Notes under the pieces: model-generated
The model's database searches: none
Told to the model about the DNA's origin: nothing
Seen by the model: the letters and a program-made list of their open reading frames with translations, nothing else
Position numbers and translations under genes: made by a program
In this document: piece after piece, positions 1 to 5,046 of the stretch
How positions within the stretch are numbered: position 1 is the stretch's first letter
Layout of the letters: every line of letters begins with the position of its first letter
Source of the DNA: an uncultured Mollicutes bacterium
GTDB lineage: Bacteria; Bacillota_I; Bacilli_A; Acholeplasmatales; Anaeroplasmataceae
DNA length: 5,394 bases
NCBI GenBank assembly: GCA_900547045.1
Contig: URFB01000095.1
Location: 1-5,394 of the forward strand
Reading direction: 5' to 3'

Positions 1-545
1 CGCTCATTCCTGGTTCTATTGGAGCTGGAGTAGTAGGAAATGCTGGCATTAAGAATATAACCATTACAAAATATTTAAAAGGCATTCTTGTTTTGGACCT
101 AAAATCATTAAAGCTTAAGCATATTTCAAAAGAAAAAATTAATTTTTATTACCGAGATAGTAGTATTAAGGAAATGCTTATTTTAAGGCTCACCTTTTAT
201 AAAAAAATTGATACTAAAGCTATTAAATTTTATAATTGTTTAAAGGATTATCGAAAAAATCAGCCGAATGAAAGATCATTAGGCTCAACATTTAAAAATA
301 ATCCTCAGGTGCAGGCGGGATATTTAATCGGTAAATTAGGTCTAAAAAGGCTTCAATATAAGAATTTAGCAGTATCCTCTTGTCATGCAAATTTTATTAT
401 AGCTAAGGCAGAGAGCAGCGCCTTTGATTTATATTTGATGATTTTACTAATTAAAATCATTGTTTATCTAAAATCGGGAATCAAATTAGACCCTGAAATT
501 AAAGGGCTTAAATTGTATCAAAAAAATGAAAAAAAAGATATTTAA
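1..545 (+). CDS. murB: UDP-N-acetylenolpyruvoylglucosamine reductase MurB, C-terminal part (5' end outside window)
   Basis: MurB is the cytoplasmic FAD enzyme that uses NADPH to reduce UDP-GlcNAc-enolpyruvate to UDP-MurNAc, the second committed step of peptidoglycan synthesis. The reading frame is open from base 3 with no start codon of its own, so about 180 C-terminal residues are visible and the N-terminal part of the FAD domain lies upstream. A TTG at 93 lies inside the conserved region and is not the true start. In visible numbering, the FAD-domain motif IPGSIGAGVVGNAG is at residues 2-15. YRDSS at 50-54 carries the active-site Arg51. GSTFKNNP at 94-101 holds the catalytic serine, Ser95. 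LDPEIKG at 162-168 holds Glu165, equivalent to the conserved C-terminal glutamate. The stretch at 106-133 is diverged: the usual glycine-rich segment and VSEKHA appear as KRLQYKNLAVSSCHANF. No terminator follows, so transcripts may read on into ftsZ. The family call is firm; full activity is an inference. Confidence 0.9.
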   Translation, partial: LIPGSIGAGVVGNAGIKNITITKYLKGILVLDLKSLKLKHISKEKINFYYRDSSIKEMLILRLTFYKKIDTKAIKFYNCLKDYRKNQPNERSLGSTFKNNPQVQAGYLIGKLGLKRLQYKNLAVSSCHANFIIAKAESSAFDLYLMILLIKIIVYLKSGIKLDPEIKGLKLYQKNEKKDI

Positions 546-562
546 ATTTTCGGTAAATAATC

Positions 563-591
563 TTGAAAATTAAGACCTTCTAATGTAAAAT
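563..591 (+). promoter_or_regulatory. Predicted sigma-A promoter for ftsZ
   Basis: TTGAAA at 563-568 (5 of 6 matches to TTGACA) is followed by a 17-base spacer and TAAAAT at 586-591 (5 of 6 matches to TATAAT). Transcription would begin near 598, giving a leader of about 50 bases before the ftsZ start. This promoter would let ftsZ be expressed independently of murB. It is a sequence prediction only. Confidence 0.6.
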
Positions 592-648
592 AATAATTGT
601 TAGATTTAACGATTTTCTTGTCGAAATTGTTATTAGGAGGTAATATTT

Positions 649-1896
649 ATGCTTTTTGGAGATGAAGATACATTATCTTTAAAGCCTATTATAAAGGTTA
701 TTGGTGTCGGTGGTGCTGGTGGAAACGCTGTAGACCGCATGATTGATTATGATGTTCGTGGTGTTGAATTCGTAGCTGTAAATACAGATGCTCAGGATTT
801 AAAAACATCAAAGGCTGATACAAGAGTTATTATTGGTAGAAATTCTACAAGAGGTCTTGGTGCTGGTGCTAAGCCTGAGGTTGGTCGTAATGCTGCCCTT
901 GAGGATGAGGATTCAATAAGAGAGGTAGTTAAGGACGCTAATATGGTTTTCATTGCCTGTGGTATGGGTGGTGGAACAGGTACTGGTGCAGCTCCAGTTA
1001 TTGCAAGAGTTTGTAAGGAATCTGGCTGCTTAACTGTTGGTATTGTTACAAAGCCTTTCTTCTTTGAAGGACCAGAAAGAATGAATAACGCTGTTGCTGG
1101 ACTTGAGGAGCTTAAAAAGTTCGTTGATGCTCTAATCGTTATTCCAAACCAAAGATTATTCTCTATTATTGACCCAGGTACACCTATGCTTCAAGCCTTC
1201 CGTGAGGTTGATGACATTCTAAGACAAGGTGTTCAGGGCATTTCCGAAATTGTTAACTTCCAAGGTTTAATTAATATCGACTTTGCGGATATTAAAACCG
1301 TAATGAAGGATTCCGGAGCTGCCCTAATGGGTATTGGTGTTGGATCAGGTCCTAACCGTGCAGTTGAGGCTGCTAGAAATGCCATTCATTCTAATTTACT
1401 TGAGGTTTCAATTGATGGTGCAACTACTGCCATTGTTAATATTGCATCAGCTGAACAAATTGCTTTAACTGAAACCGAAGCTATTTTGTCTGAAATTAGA
1501 AATAATTGCGATAAGAACCTTAATGTAATTTATGGTGCCTATATTAATAATGATTTAGGTGAAGAAATTGTTGTTACAATTATCGCAACAGGCTATGAAT
1601 TAAAGGCTAAGGAAAATGGTATTGAAAACCTAGCTTCTGAAATCTTCCAAAATATGTCTGATGAAAACATTGATTTTAGACGTTCAATTCAGGATGAAAT
1701 CGATGAAAATAACGCTGATGTAGAGGAAGAGGGTTCAATTGATCACCTATTCAAAAATAAGCGTTATGAGCGTATGGAGAAAAAACGTGTTAAGGAAGAA
1801 GCTAAGGCTCAAAAGAAAAAGGAAAAAGAGGAAAAGAAGAATCCATCTAGCTCAGGAAAGCCTAAAATTTCTTTACCAGATTGGTTAACTAAATAA
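649..1896 (+). CDS. ftsZ: Cell division protein FtsZ
   Basis: FtsZ is the tubulin-like GTPase that polymerises into the cytokinetic Z-ring at midcell and recruits the division machinery. The protein has 415 residues. The N-terminal glycine loop IGVGGAGGNAV is at 18-28 and the tubulin signature GGGTGTG at 107-113. The synergy (T7) loop NIDFADIKTVM at 209-219 carries Asp211 and Asp214, which complete GTP hydrolysis in the adjoining subunit. The globular core ends near residue 320. A long acidic then Lys/Glu-rich linker (about 340-400) follows, and then a short C-terminal peptide, ISLPDWLTK (407-415). That peptide resembles the canonical IPTFL-type tail that binds FtsA, SepF or EzrA, but it is shorter and less basic. 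The start is the ATG preceded by AGGAGG at 635-640 with an 8-base spacer. The gene has its own predicted promoter and a strong terminator. ftsA is not adjacent. Identity is essentially certain. Confidence 0.98.
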   Translation: MLFGDEDTLSLKPIIKVIGVGGAGGNAVDRMIDYDVRGVEFVAVNTDAQDLKTSKADTRVIIGRNSTRGLGAGAKPEVGRNAALEDEDSIREVVKDANMVFIACGMGGGTGTGAAPVIARVCKESGCLTVGIVTKPFFFEGPERMNNAVAGLEELKKFVDALIVIPNQRLFSIIDPGTPMLQAFREVDDILRQGVQGISEIVNFQGLINIDFADIKTVMKDSGAALMGIGVGSGPNRAVEAARNAIHSNLLEVSIDGATTAIVNIASAEQIALTETEAILSEIRNNCDKNLNVIYGAYINNDLGEEIVVTIIATGYELKAKENGIENLASEIFQNMSDENIDFRRSIQDEIDENNADVEEEGSIDHLFKNKRYERMEKKRVKEEAKAQKKKEKEEKKNPSSSGKPKISLPDWLTK

Positions 1897-1910
1897 AAAC
1901 GTATTAATTA

Positions 1911-1955
1911 ATGCCTCAAATATTAATGAAGCTTTCATATATTTGAGGTATTTTT
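1911..1955 (+). terminator. Rho-independent terminator of ftsZ
   Basis: The outer arms at 1911-1923 and 1939-1951 form a 13-bp stem (ATGCCTCAAATAT against ATATTTGAGGTAT, with one G-U pair). An inner 5-bp stem, ATGAA/TTCAT, closes a 3-base loop after a 2-base bulge. A run of T at 1951-1955 follows. The hairpin starts 14 bases after the ftsZ stop codon. The opposite strand has no comparable T run directly next to the stem, so it is probably unidirectional. Confidence 0.85.
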
Positions 1956-1960
1956 AATAT

Positions 1961-1989
1961 AAAAAAATCGGAAGAAATTTCTTCCGATT
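1961..1989 (-). terminator. Rho-independent terminator of the tRNA-Gln transcript
   Basis: Bases 1966-1989 are a perfect 24-base palindrome (arms AATCGGAAGAAA and TTTCTTCCGATT). Read on the minus strand, the stem runs into seven consecutive T residues (complement of 1961-1967). It lies about 48 bases past the 3' end of the tRNA gene. On the plus strand it is preceded, not followed, by the A/T run, so it serves the leftward tRNA transcript, tail to tail with the ftsZ terminator. Confidence 0.85.
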
Positions 1990-2037
1990 AATAATTAAAA
2001 TATTACTACTAATTAATAGAGTAATTATATTTTAAGT

Positions 2038-2112
2038 TGGCAGCAGATACAGGATTCGAACCTGTGCGTGACGGAGTCAGAGTCCGTAGCCTTACCGCTT
2101 GGCTAATCTGCT
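2038..2112 (-). tRNA. tRNA-Gln (anticodon CUG)
   Basis: The 75-base gene folds as a complete cloverleaf. The acceptor stem AGCAGAT/ATCTGCT has 7 bp. The D-stem GCC/GGC encloses a 9-base loop. The anticodon stem ACGGA/TCCGT holds the loop CTCTGAC, giving anticodon CTG after U33. A 5-base variable region precedes the T-arm ACAGG/CCTGT with loop TTCGAAT. The discriminator is G73 and the CCA is encoded in DNA. The anticodon arm closely matches Bacillota tRNA-Gln, apart from C34 in place of U34. It reads CAG codons, which the neighbouring genes use alongside CAA. In most Bacillota, Gln-tRNA is made by mischarging with Glu and then amidation by GatCAB. One oddity is that the first acceptor pair is A1-U72 rather than the usual U1-A72 of tRNA-Gln. 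The gene stands alone, opposite in strand to all its neighbours, with its own promoter and terminator. Confidence 0.96.
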
Positions 2113-2122
2113 ATACTCGTAT

Positions 2123-2151
2123 ATTATACTAAATTTAAATATAGATTTCAA
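2123..2151 (-). promoter_or_regulatory. Sigma-A promoter of tRNA-Gln
   Basis: Read on the minus strand, TTGAAA (2151-2146) is followed by exactly 17 bases and then a perfect TATAAT (2128-2123). Transcription would start near 2116-2117, leaving a 5' leader of only about 4-5 bases before the mature tRNA end at 2112. Near-consensus elements and a very short leader are typical of a strong stable-RNA promoter. Confidence 0.85.
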
Positions 2152-2164
2152 GGTAAAATTTTCT

Positions 2165-2193
2165 TTTTTAGTTAGCTTGAATATATTTAATAT
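2165..2193 (+). promoter_or_regulatory. Weak candidate promoter for the M20 amidohydrolase
   Basis: TTTTTA at 2165-2170, a 17-base spacer and TAATAT at 2188-2193 would start transcription near 2200 and keep the downstream Shine-Dalgarno in the mRNA. Both hexamers match poorly (3 of 6 and 4 of 6). Alternatives are TTGAAT at 2177-2182 with TATTAT at 2203-2208 (a 20-base spacer) or an isolated TATAAT at 2222-2227. Either alternative would start transcription within or after the Shine-Dalgarno. Because the tRNA has its own leftward promoter, a rightward promoter is expected somewhere between about 2115 and 2230. Its exact position is unclear. Confidence 0.25.
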
Positions 2194-2212
2194 GAAAATA
2201 GCTATTATTTGT

Positions 2213-2220
2213 AAAGGAGG
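2213..2220 (+). promoter_or_regulatory. Perfect but distant Shine-Dalgarno of the M20 gene
   Basis: AAAGGAGG matches the anti-Shine-Dalgarno fully but ends 33 bases before the ATG at 2254. An in-frame TGA at 2245-2247 blocks any earlier conventional start in that frame. No ATG, GTG or TTG lies at normal spacing from this site in any frame. The hairpin at 2223-2244 may bridge the gap. Confidence 0.6.
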
Positions 2221-2222
2221 GT

Positions 2223-2244
2223 ATAATCATAAATTAATGATTAT
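2223..2244 (+). promoter_or_regulatory. Inverted repeat between Shine-Dalgarno and start codon of the M20 gene
   Basis: ATAATCAT (2223-2230) and ATGATTAT (2237-2244) are perfect inverted repeats around the 6-base loop AAATTA. As RNA they form an 8-bp, mostly A-U stem that starts 2 bases after the Shine-Dalgarno and ends 9 bases before the ATG. Looped out, the effective spacing would be 11 bases. As DNA the same dyad could be a repressor operator. There is no following T run, so it is not a terminator. The repeat is certain; its role is an inference. Confidence 0.5.
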
Positions 2245-2253
2245 TGAAAAATT

Positions 2254-3357
2254 ATGAATATTACAAAATATCGTGAGGACCTACATCAAATTCCTGAAAT
2301 CGGATTTAATGAATATAAAACCCAGGAATATATTTTAAAAATCGTCAAAAATTATGATTGTAGCATACAAACTGTAAAAACCGGTGTTTTATGTTTTTTT
2401 AATAATAATGCTAAAAAAACCCTAGCCTTTAGAAGCGATATGGATGCCCTAAAAATAGAAGAAAAGAATGATATTCCCTTTGCATCTAAAAACAAGGGCT
2501 ATATGCATGCCTGCGGTCATGATGGACATATGGCAATGCTCCTTGGGCTTGCAGAGTATCTAAATAGCCACTTTAAGGAATATGATCGTAACTTTCTTCT
2601 AATTTTCCAGCCATCTGAGGAGGAAAACTGTGGTGCTAGAAGTATATTAGCTACTAATTTCATTGAAAATTATAATGTACAGGCTTTATTTGGCTTTCAT
2701 GTTTGGCCAAACCTTGAAAAGGGTAAGATTTTTACAAGAGCTAATGAGCTTATGGCTAAAAGTGCTGAGGTTAATATTGAAATAATCGGTAAATCCGTGC
2801 ATGTAGCTAATGCCTCAGAAGGGATTGATTCCTTACTTGTCGCATCTAAATATCTTCTTGAAATATATGAAAATGAATCAAAACTTGACAAAAGCATTTT
2901 TAGGCTTTTAAAATGTGGTCGACTTGAGTCAGGTACAGCTAGAAATATAATTTCTGGTTCAACTAAAATGTATATTACCCTAAGAGCCTATCAAAATGAG
3001 GTCTATAATGGCCTTAAGGATATGCTTTATAATGTCGCTTCAAAATATGAACACGAATATGGAGTTAAATTTGTACTCAACATTAATGAGGGCTACGAGG
3101 CGGTTATTAACGATGATGCCTTAGTAAATAGTGTTATAAATCACGCTAACAGAAAGGGATATAAAGTTAATTTATTAGAAAAGCCTGTTCTTCAGGCTGA
3201 GGATTTTGGCTGCTATACCAAGCATGTAAAATCAGTTTTTTTCTTTTTAGGTCTTGGAAAAACCGAGGCTTTACATACAGAGCATTTTAATTTCGATAGT
3301 GCCGTTTTGGAAAATGGATTAGAATTTTACAAAATCCTTTTAGACCTTGAAATATAA
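2254..3357 (+). CDS. M20 family (M20D-like) metallo-amidohydrolase / aminoacylase
   Basis: This 367-residue cytoplasmic enzyme belongs to the M20D group, which hydrolyses N-acyl amino acid amide bonds with a metal centre. Family members include hippurate hydrolase, aminoacylase-type enzymes and N-acetyl-diaminopimelate deacetylase. The N-terminus REDLHQIPEIGFNEYKT (7-23) is typical. RSDMDAL is at 60-66 and the metal motif HACGHDGH at 85-92 has ligands Cys87 and His89. PSEEE at 120-124 has the general-base and metal Glu pair at 122-123. FGFHVWP has His149, and LHTEHFNFD has His341. The lid/dimerisation domain runs from about 165 to 275, and GKSVHVA includes His183. All expected catalytic residues are present and the length is normal, so the enzyme should be active. 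The sequence does not settle its substrate: lysine/DAP synthesis, peptide salvage and N-acyl amino acid breakdown all remain possible. ATG 2254 is the only sensible start. No terminator separates it from nusB. Confidence 0.92.
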   Translation: MNITKYREDLHQIPEIGFNEYKTQEYILKIVKNYDCSIQTVKTGVLCFFNNNAKKTLAFRSDMDALKIEEKNDIPFASKNKGYMHACGHDGHMAMLLGLAEYLNSHFKEYDRNFLLIFQPSEEENCGARSILATNFIENYNVQALFGFHVWPNLEKGKIFTRANELMAKSAEVNIEIIGKSVHVANASEGIDSLLVASKYLLEIYENESKLDKSIFRLLKCGRLESGTARNIISGSTKMYITLRAYQNEVYNGLKDMLYNVASKYEHEYGVKFVLNINEGYEAVINDDALVNSVINHANRKGYKVNLLEKPVLQAEDFGCYTKHVKSVFFFLGLGKTEALHTEHFNFDSAVLENGLEFYKILLDLEI

Positions 3358-3358
3358 C

Positions 3359-3387
3359 TTTTAATTAATCATAAAATATGTTATACT
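3359..3387 (+). promoter_or_regulatory. Extended -10 promoter of the nusB-xseA-xseB-dxs operon
   Basis: TGTTATACT at 3379-3387 combines an extended -10 TG with TATACT (5 of 6 matches). A weak -35, TTTTAA, lies at 3359-3364, 17 bases upstream. Transcription would begin near 3394, giving a leader of about 20 bases that contains the nusB Shine-Dalgarno. This leader fits a start at 3415 better than the GTG at 3400. There is no terminator after the upstream M20 gene, so read-through could also contribute. Confidence 0.5.
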
Positions 3388-3401
3388 TTAAGAAGTGAAG
3401 T

Positions 3402-3405
3402 GAGG
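3402..3405 (+). promoter_or_regulatory. Ribosome binding site fixing the nusB start
   Basis: GAGG, within GTGAGG, lies 9 bases before ATG 3415. It overlaps the GTG at 3400, which is the first possible start in this frame. The site therefore supports initiation at 3415 and removes five residues (MRFII) from the longest possible protein. Confidence 0.7.
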
Positions 3406-3414
3406 TTTATAATT

Positions 3415-3807
3415 ATGGTTTCTAGACATAAAAGCCGTGAAATGGCTATCCAATTATTATACAATGTTGATTTTATGCAAATAACATTAGATGAAGCTAA
3501 AAGCTCAGTTGAAAATGTATCTGATGACGCGCTTGCATTCGCAGCCCATGTTTTATATGACAAGGCTAATATTGACAAGCTTATTGAAGAATCACTTGAA
3601 AATTATCATATTAATCGATTAAATTCAGTAGATCTTCAAATTATTAGACTTGCTATATTCGAAATGAAAAGTGGCGAACCTAAGGGTATTGTTATTAATG
3701 AAGCGCTTGAATTAACAAAGGAATATACTGATACAGGAGATAAGAAGGCCGTACGCTTCAACAATAAGCTACTTGATAAAATCGCAGCTAAAATTTATCA
3801 AAACTAA
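3415..3807 (+). CDS. nusB: Transcription antitermination factor NusB
   Basis: NusB is a small all-helical RNA-binding protein. With NusE (ribosomal protein S10) it binds boxA in rRNA leaders and, together with NusA and NusG, keeps RNA polymerase from terminating early in rRNA operons. The 130-residue length is normal for the family. The N-terminus SRHKSREMAIQLLYNVDF (3-20) carries the Arg-rich helix and the ALQ.LY-type motif. The C-terminal half has NRLNSVDLQIIRLAIFEM (68-85), GIVINEALELTKEY (91-104) and KKAVRFNNKLLDKIA (110-124). The last of these corresponds to the family's KFVNGVLDKI, here with FNN for the usual VNG. ATG 3415 is preferred over GTG 3400 on ribosome binding site and promoter grounds. 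The gene starts an operon with xseA 30 bases downstream, an order common in Bacillota. Confidence 0.95.
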   Translation: MVSRHKSREMAIQLLYNVDFMQITLDEAKSSVENVSDDALAFAAHVLYDKANIDKLIEESLENYHINRLNSVDLQIIRLAIFEMKSGEPKGIVINEALELTKEYTDTGDKKAVRFNNKLLDKIAAKIYQN

Positions 3808-3837
3808 ATCTAAATAATTGGCTCTAATGGAGGACAT

Positions 3838-5046
3838 ATGGAAGAAAGATATTTAACGGTAAGTGCATTAACAAAATATATTAAGTATAAATTTGATAAT
3901 GATACCCATCTTACAGATGTCTTGCTTGAAGGTGAAATTTCAAATTTCAAGCATCATTCTAGGGGCCATTTTTATTTTACCTTAAAGGATGATGGTGCTC
4001 AAATAAGCGCAATGATGTTTCAATCATATGCCTCTAAGGTAAAATTTGAGCCTCAAGATGGAATGAAGGTGTATGTTAGGGGTACAATAACAGTATATGA
4101 GGCCTCTGGTGTGTATCAGATTGTTGTTAAGGAAATGAAATCCGATGGAGTAGGTGATCTTTATTTAGCCTACGAAAAGCTAAAGAAGGAGCTTCAGGAA
4201 GCTGGATATTTTAATCCTGAGCATAAAAGAAGCATTCCTAGGCTTCCAAAGGTAGTCGGAGTAATTACATCGCCAACGGGAGCGGCTGTTCATGATATTA
4301 TTAATACCATTGGCAGAAGATTTCCGCTTTGTAAGCTTATTTTATATCCAGCCTTAGTTCAGGGTGAGGGAGCTAAAGAATCAATTGTAAAGCAAATTAG
4401 TAAGGCAAATGAGGATAATCTTTGTGACGTTATAATTTGTGGACGTGGCGGAGGCTCAATTGAGGATTTATGGGGTTTTAATGAAAAAATTGTCGCCATG
4501 GCAATTTACAATTCTAAAATTCCCATTATTTCTGCTGTAGGTCATGAGGTTGATTTTACTATCGCTGATTTTGTGGCCGATAAAAGAGCTGCTACTCCAA
4601 CTGCAGCCGCAGAAATAGCTACACCTTCAGTCGATAATTTAAAGGAATATTTATCACAGGCCATGTCGAGAATATCACATAATATTAATATTATATTAAA
4701 TGATAAAAAGACACAAATAATGCATCTAGATCGAAGTCTTGATAATTTAAAGCCTATTACAAAGCTTCAAAATATGAAAAAAGAGCTTGATTTTTATGTT
4801 AAGCGCTTAAATATGCTTATTACAAGCCAACTAAATGATAGAAATAGTCATTATCATTTATTAAATGAGAAGCTTAAGGCCTTATCCCCTCTTACAATAA
4901 TGGATAAGGGCTACAGTATTCCTTATGTTGAGGGTAAGGTTGTAAGAAGTGTTAAAATGGTTCATGAAAATGATAATATTACGTTAGCCGTAAATGATGG
5001 TAAAATAAATTGTAAGGTACTAGGAGTTGAAGAAAATGGAAAATAA
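3838..5046 (+). CDS. xseA: Exodeoxyribonuclease VII large subunit XseA
   Basis: XseA is the catalytic subunit of exonuclease VII, which with several XseB copies degrades single-stranded DNA from either end in mismatch and damage repair. The start YLTVSALTKYIKYKFD (5-20) is typical. An N-terminal OB-fold spans about 20-100, with EGEISNFKHHSRGHFYFTLKD at 31-51. The catalytic domain follows, with GVITSPTGAAVHDI (141-154) and GRGGGSIEDLWGFNE (202-216). SAVGHEVDFTIADFVADKRAATPTAA lies at 232-257. Asp153, Arg203, His236 and Asp239 line up with residues shown to be catalytic in E. coli XseA, where the numbering is two higher. The XseB-binding helical region runs from about 264 to 345, and the C-terminal module SPLTIMDKGYS begins at 350. 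At 402 residues the protein is about 45-55 shorter than the E. coli and Bacillus proteins, with the shortfall mainly in the helical arm. GGAGG at 3829-3833 gives a short 4-base spacer. The 3' end overlaps xseB by 11 bases. Confidence 0.97.
   Translation: MEERYLTVSALTKYIKYKFDNDTHLTDVLLEGEISNFKHHSRGHFYFTLKDDGAQISAMMFQSYASKVKFEPQDGMKVYVRGTITVYEASGVYQIVVKEMKSDGVGDLYLAYEKLKKELQEAGYFNPEHKRSIPRLPKVVGVITSPTGAAVHDIINTIGRRFPLCKLILYPALVQGEGAKESIVKQISKANEDNLCDVIICGRGGGSIEDLWGFNEKIVAMAIYNSKIPIISAVGHEVDFTIADFVADKRAATPTAAAEIATPSVDNLKEYLSQAMSRISHNINIILNDKKTQIMHLDRSLDNLKPITKLQNMKKELDFYVKRLNMLITSQLNDRNSHYHLLNEKLKALSPLTIMDKGYSIPYVEGKVVRSVKMVHENDNITLAVNDGKINCKVLGVEENGK
5022..5026 (+). promoter_or_regulatory. Ribosome binding site fixing the xseB start
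   Basis: AGGAG lies inside the end of xseA, 9 bases before ATG 5036. The alternative TTG at 5027 directly abuts it, with no spacer, so ATG 5036 is the likely start. Confidence 0.75.

Noticed and set aside
93..545. A free-standing 150-residue protein starting at TTG 93
   Set aside because: The frame is open to the window edge, and the residues before 93 are the conserved MurB IPGS...NAG motif. This is a truncated murB, not a small gene.
545..571. AATTTTC/GAAAATT inverted repeat after murB as a terminator
   Set aside because: The stem is only 7 A-U-rich pairs with a 13-base loop and no T run after it. It also overlaps the ftsZ -35 element.
595..632. Direct repeat AATTGTTA (595-602 and 625-632) in the ftsZ leader as a regulatory repeat
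   Set aside because: Two 8-base copies in very AT-rich sequence are readily due to chance, and no symmetry or known box is present.
2697..2897. Minus-strand open frame of 66 codons inside the M20 gene
   Set aside because: It lies wholly antisense to a strongly conserved catalytic protein, has no recognisable motif, and shows no clear ribosome binding site. It is an AT-rich shadow.
3400..3414. GTG 3400 as the nusB start
   Set aside because: It overlaps the GAGG that serves ATG 3415, adds five residues not expected in NusB, and lies only a few bases from the predicted transcript start.
3381..3578. Minus-strand open frame of 65 codons across the nusB start
   Set aside because: It overlaps the nusB promoter and N-terminal coding region on the other strand and resembles no known protein. 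It is a shadow of nusB.
5027..5035. TTG 5027 as the xseB start
   Set aside because: AGGAG abuts it with no spacer, while ATG 5036 has an ideal 9-base spacer.
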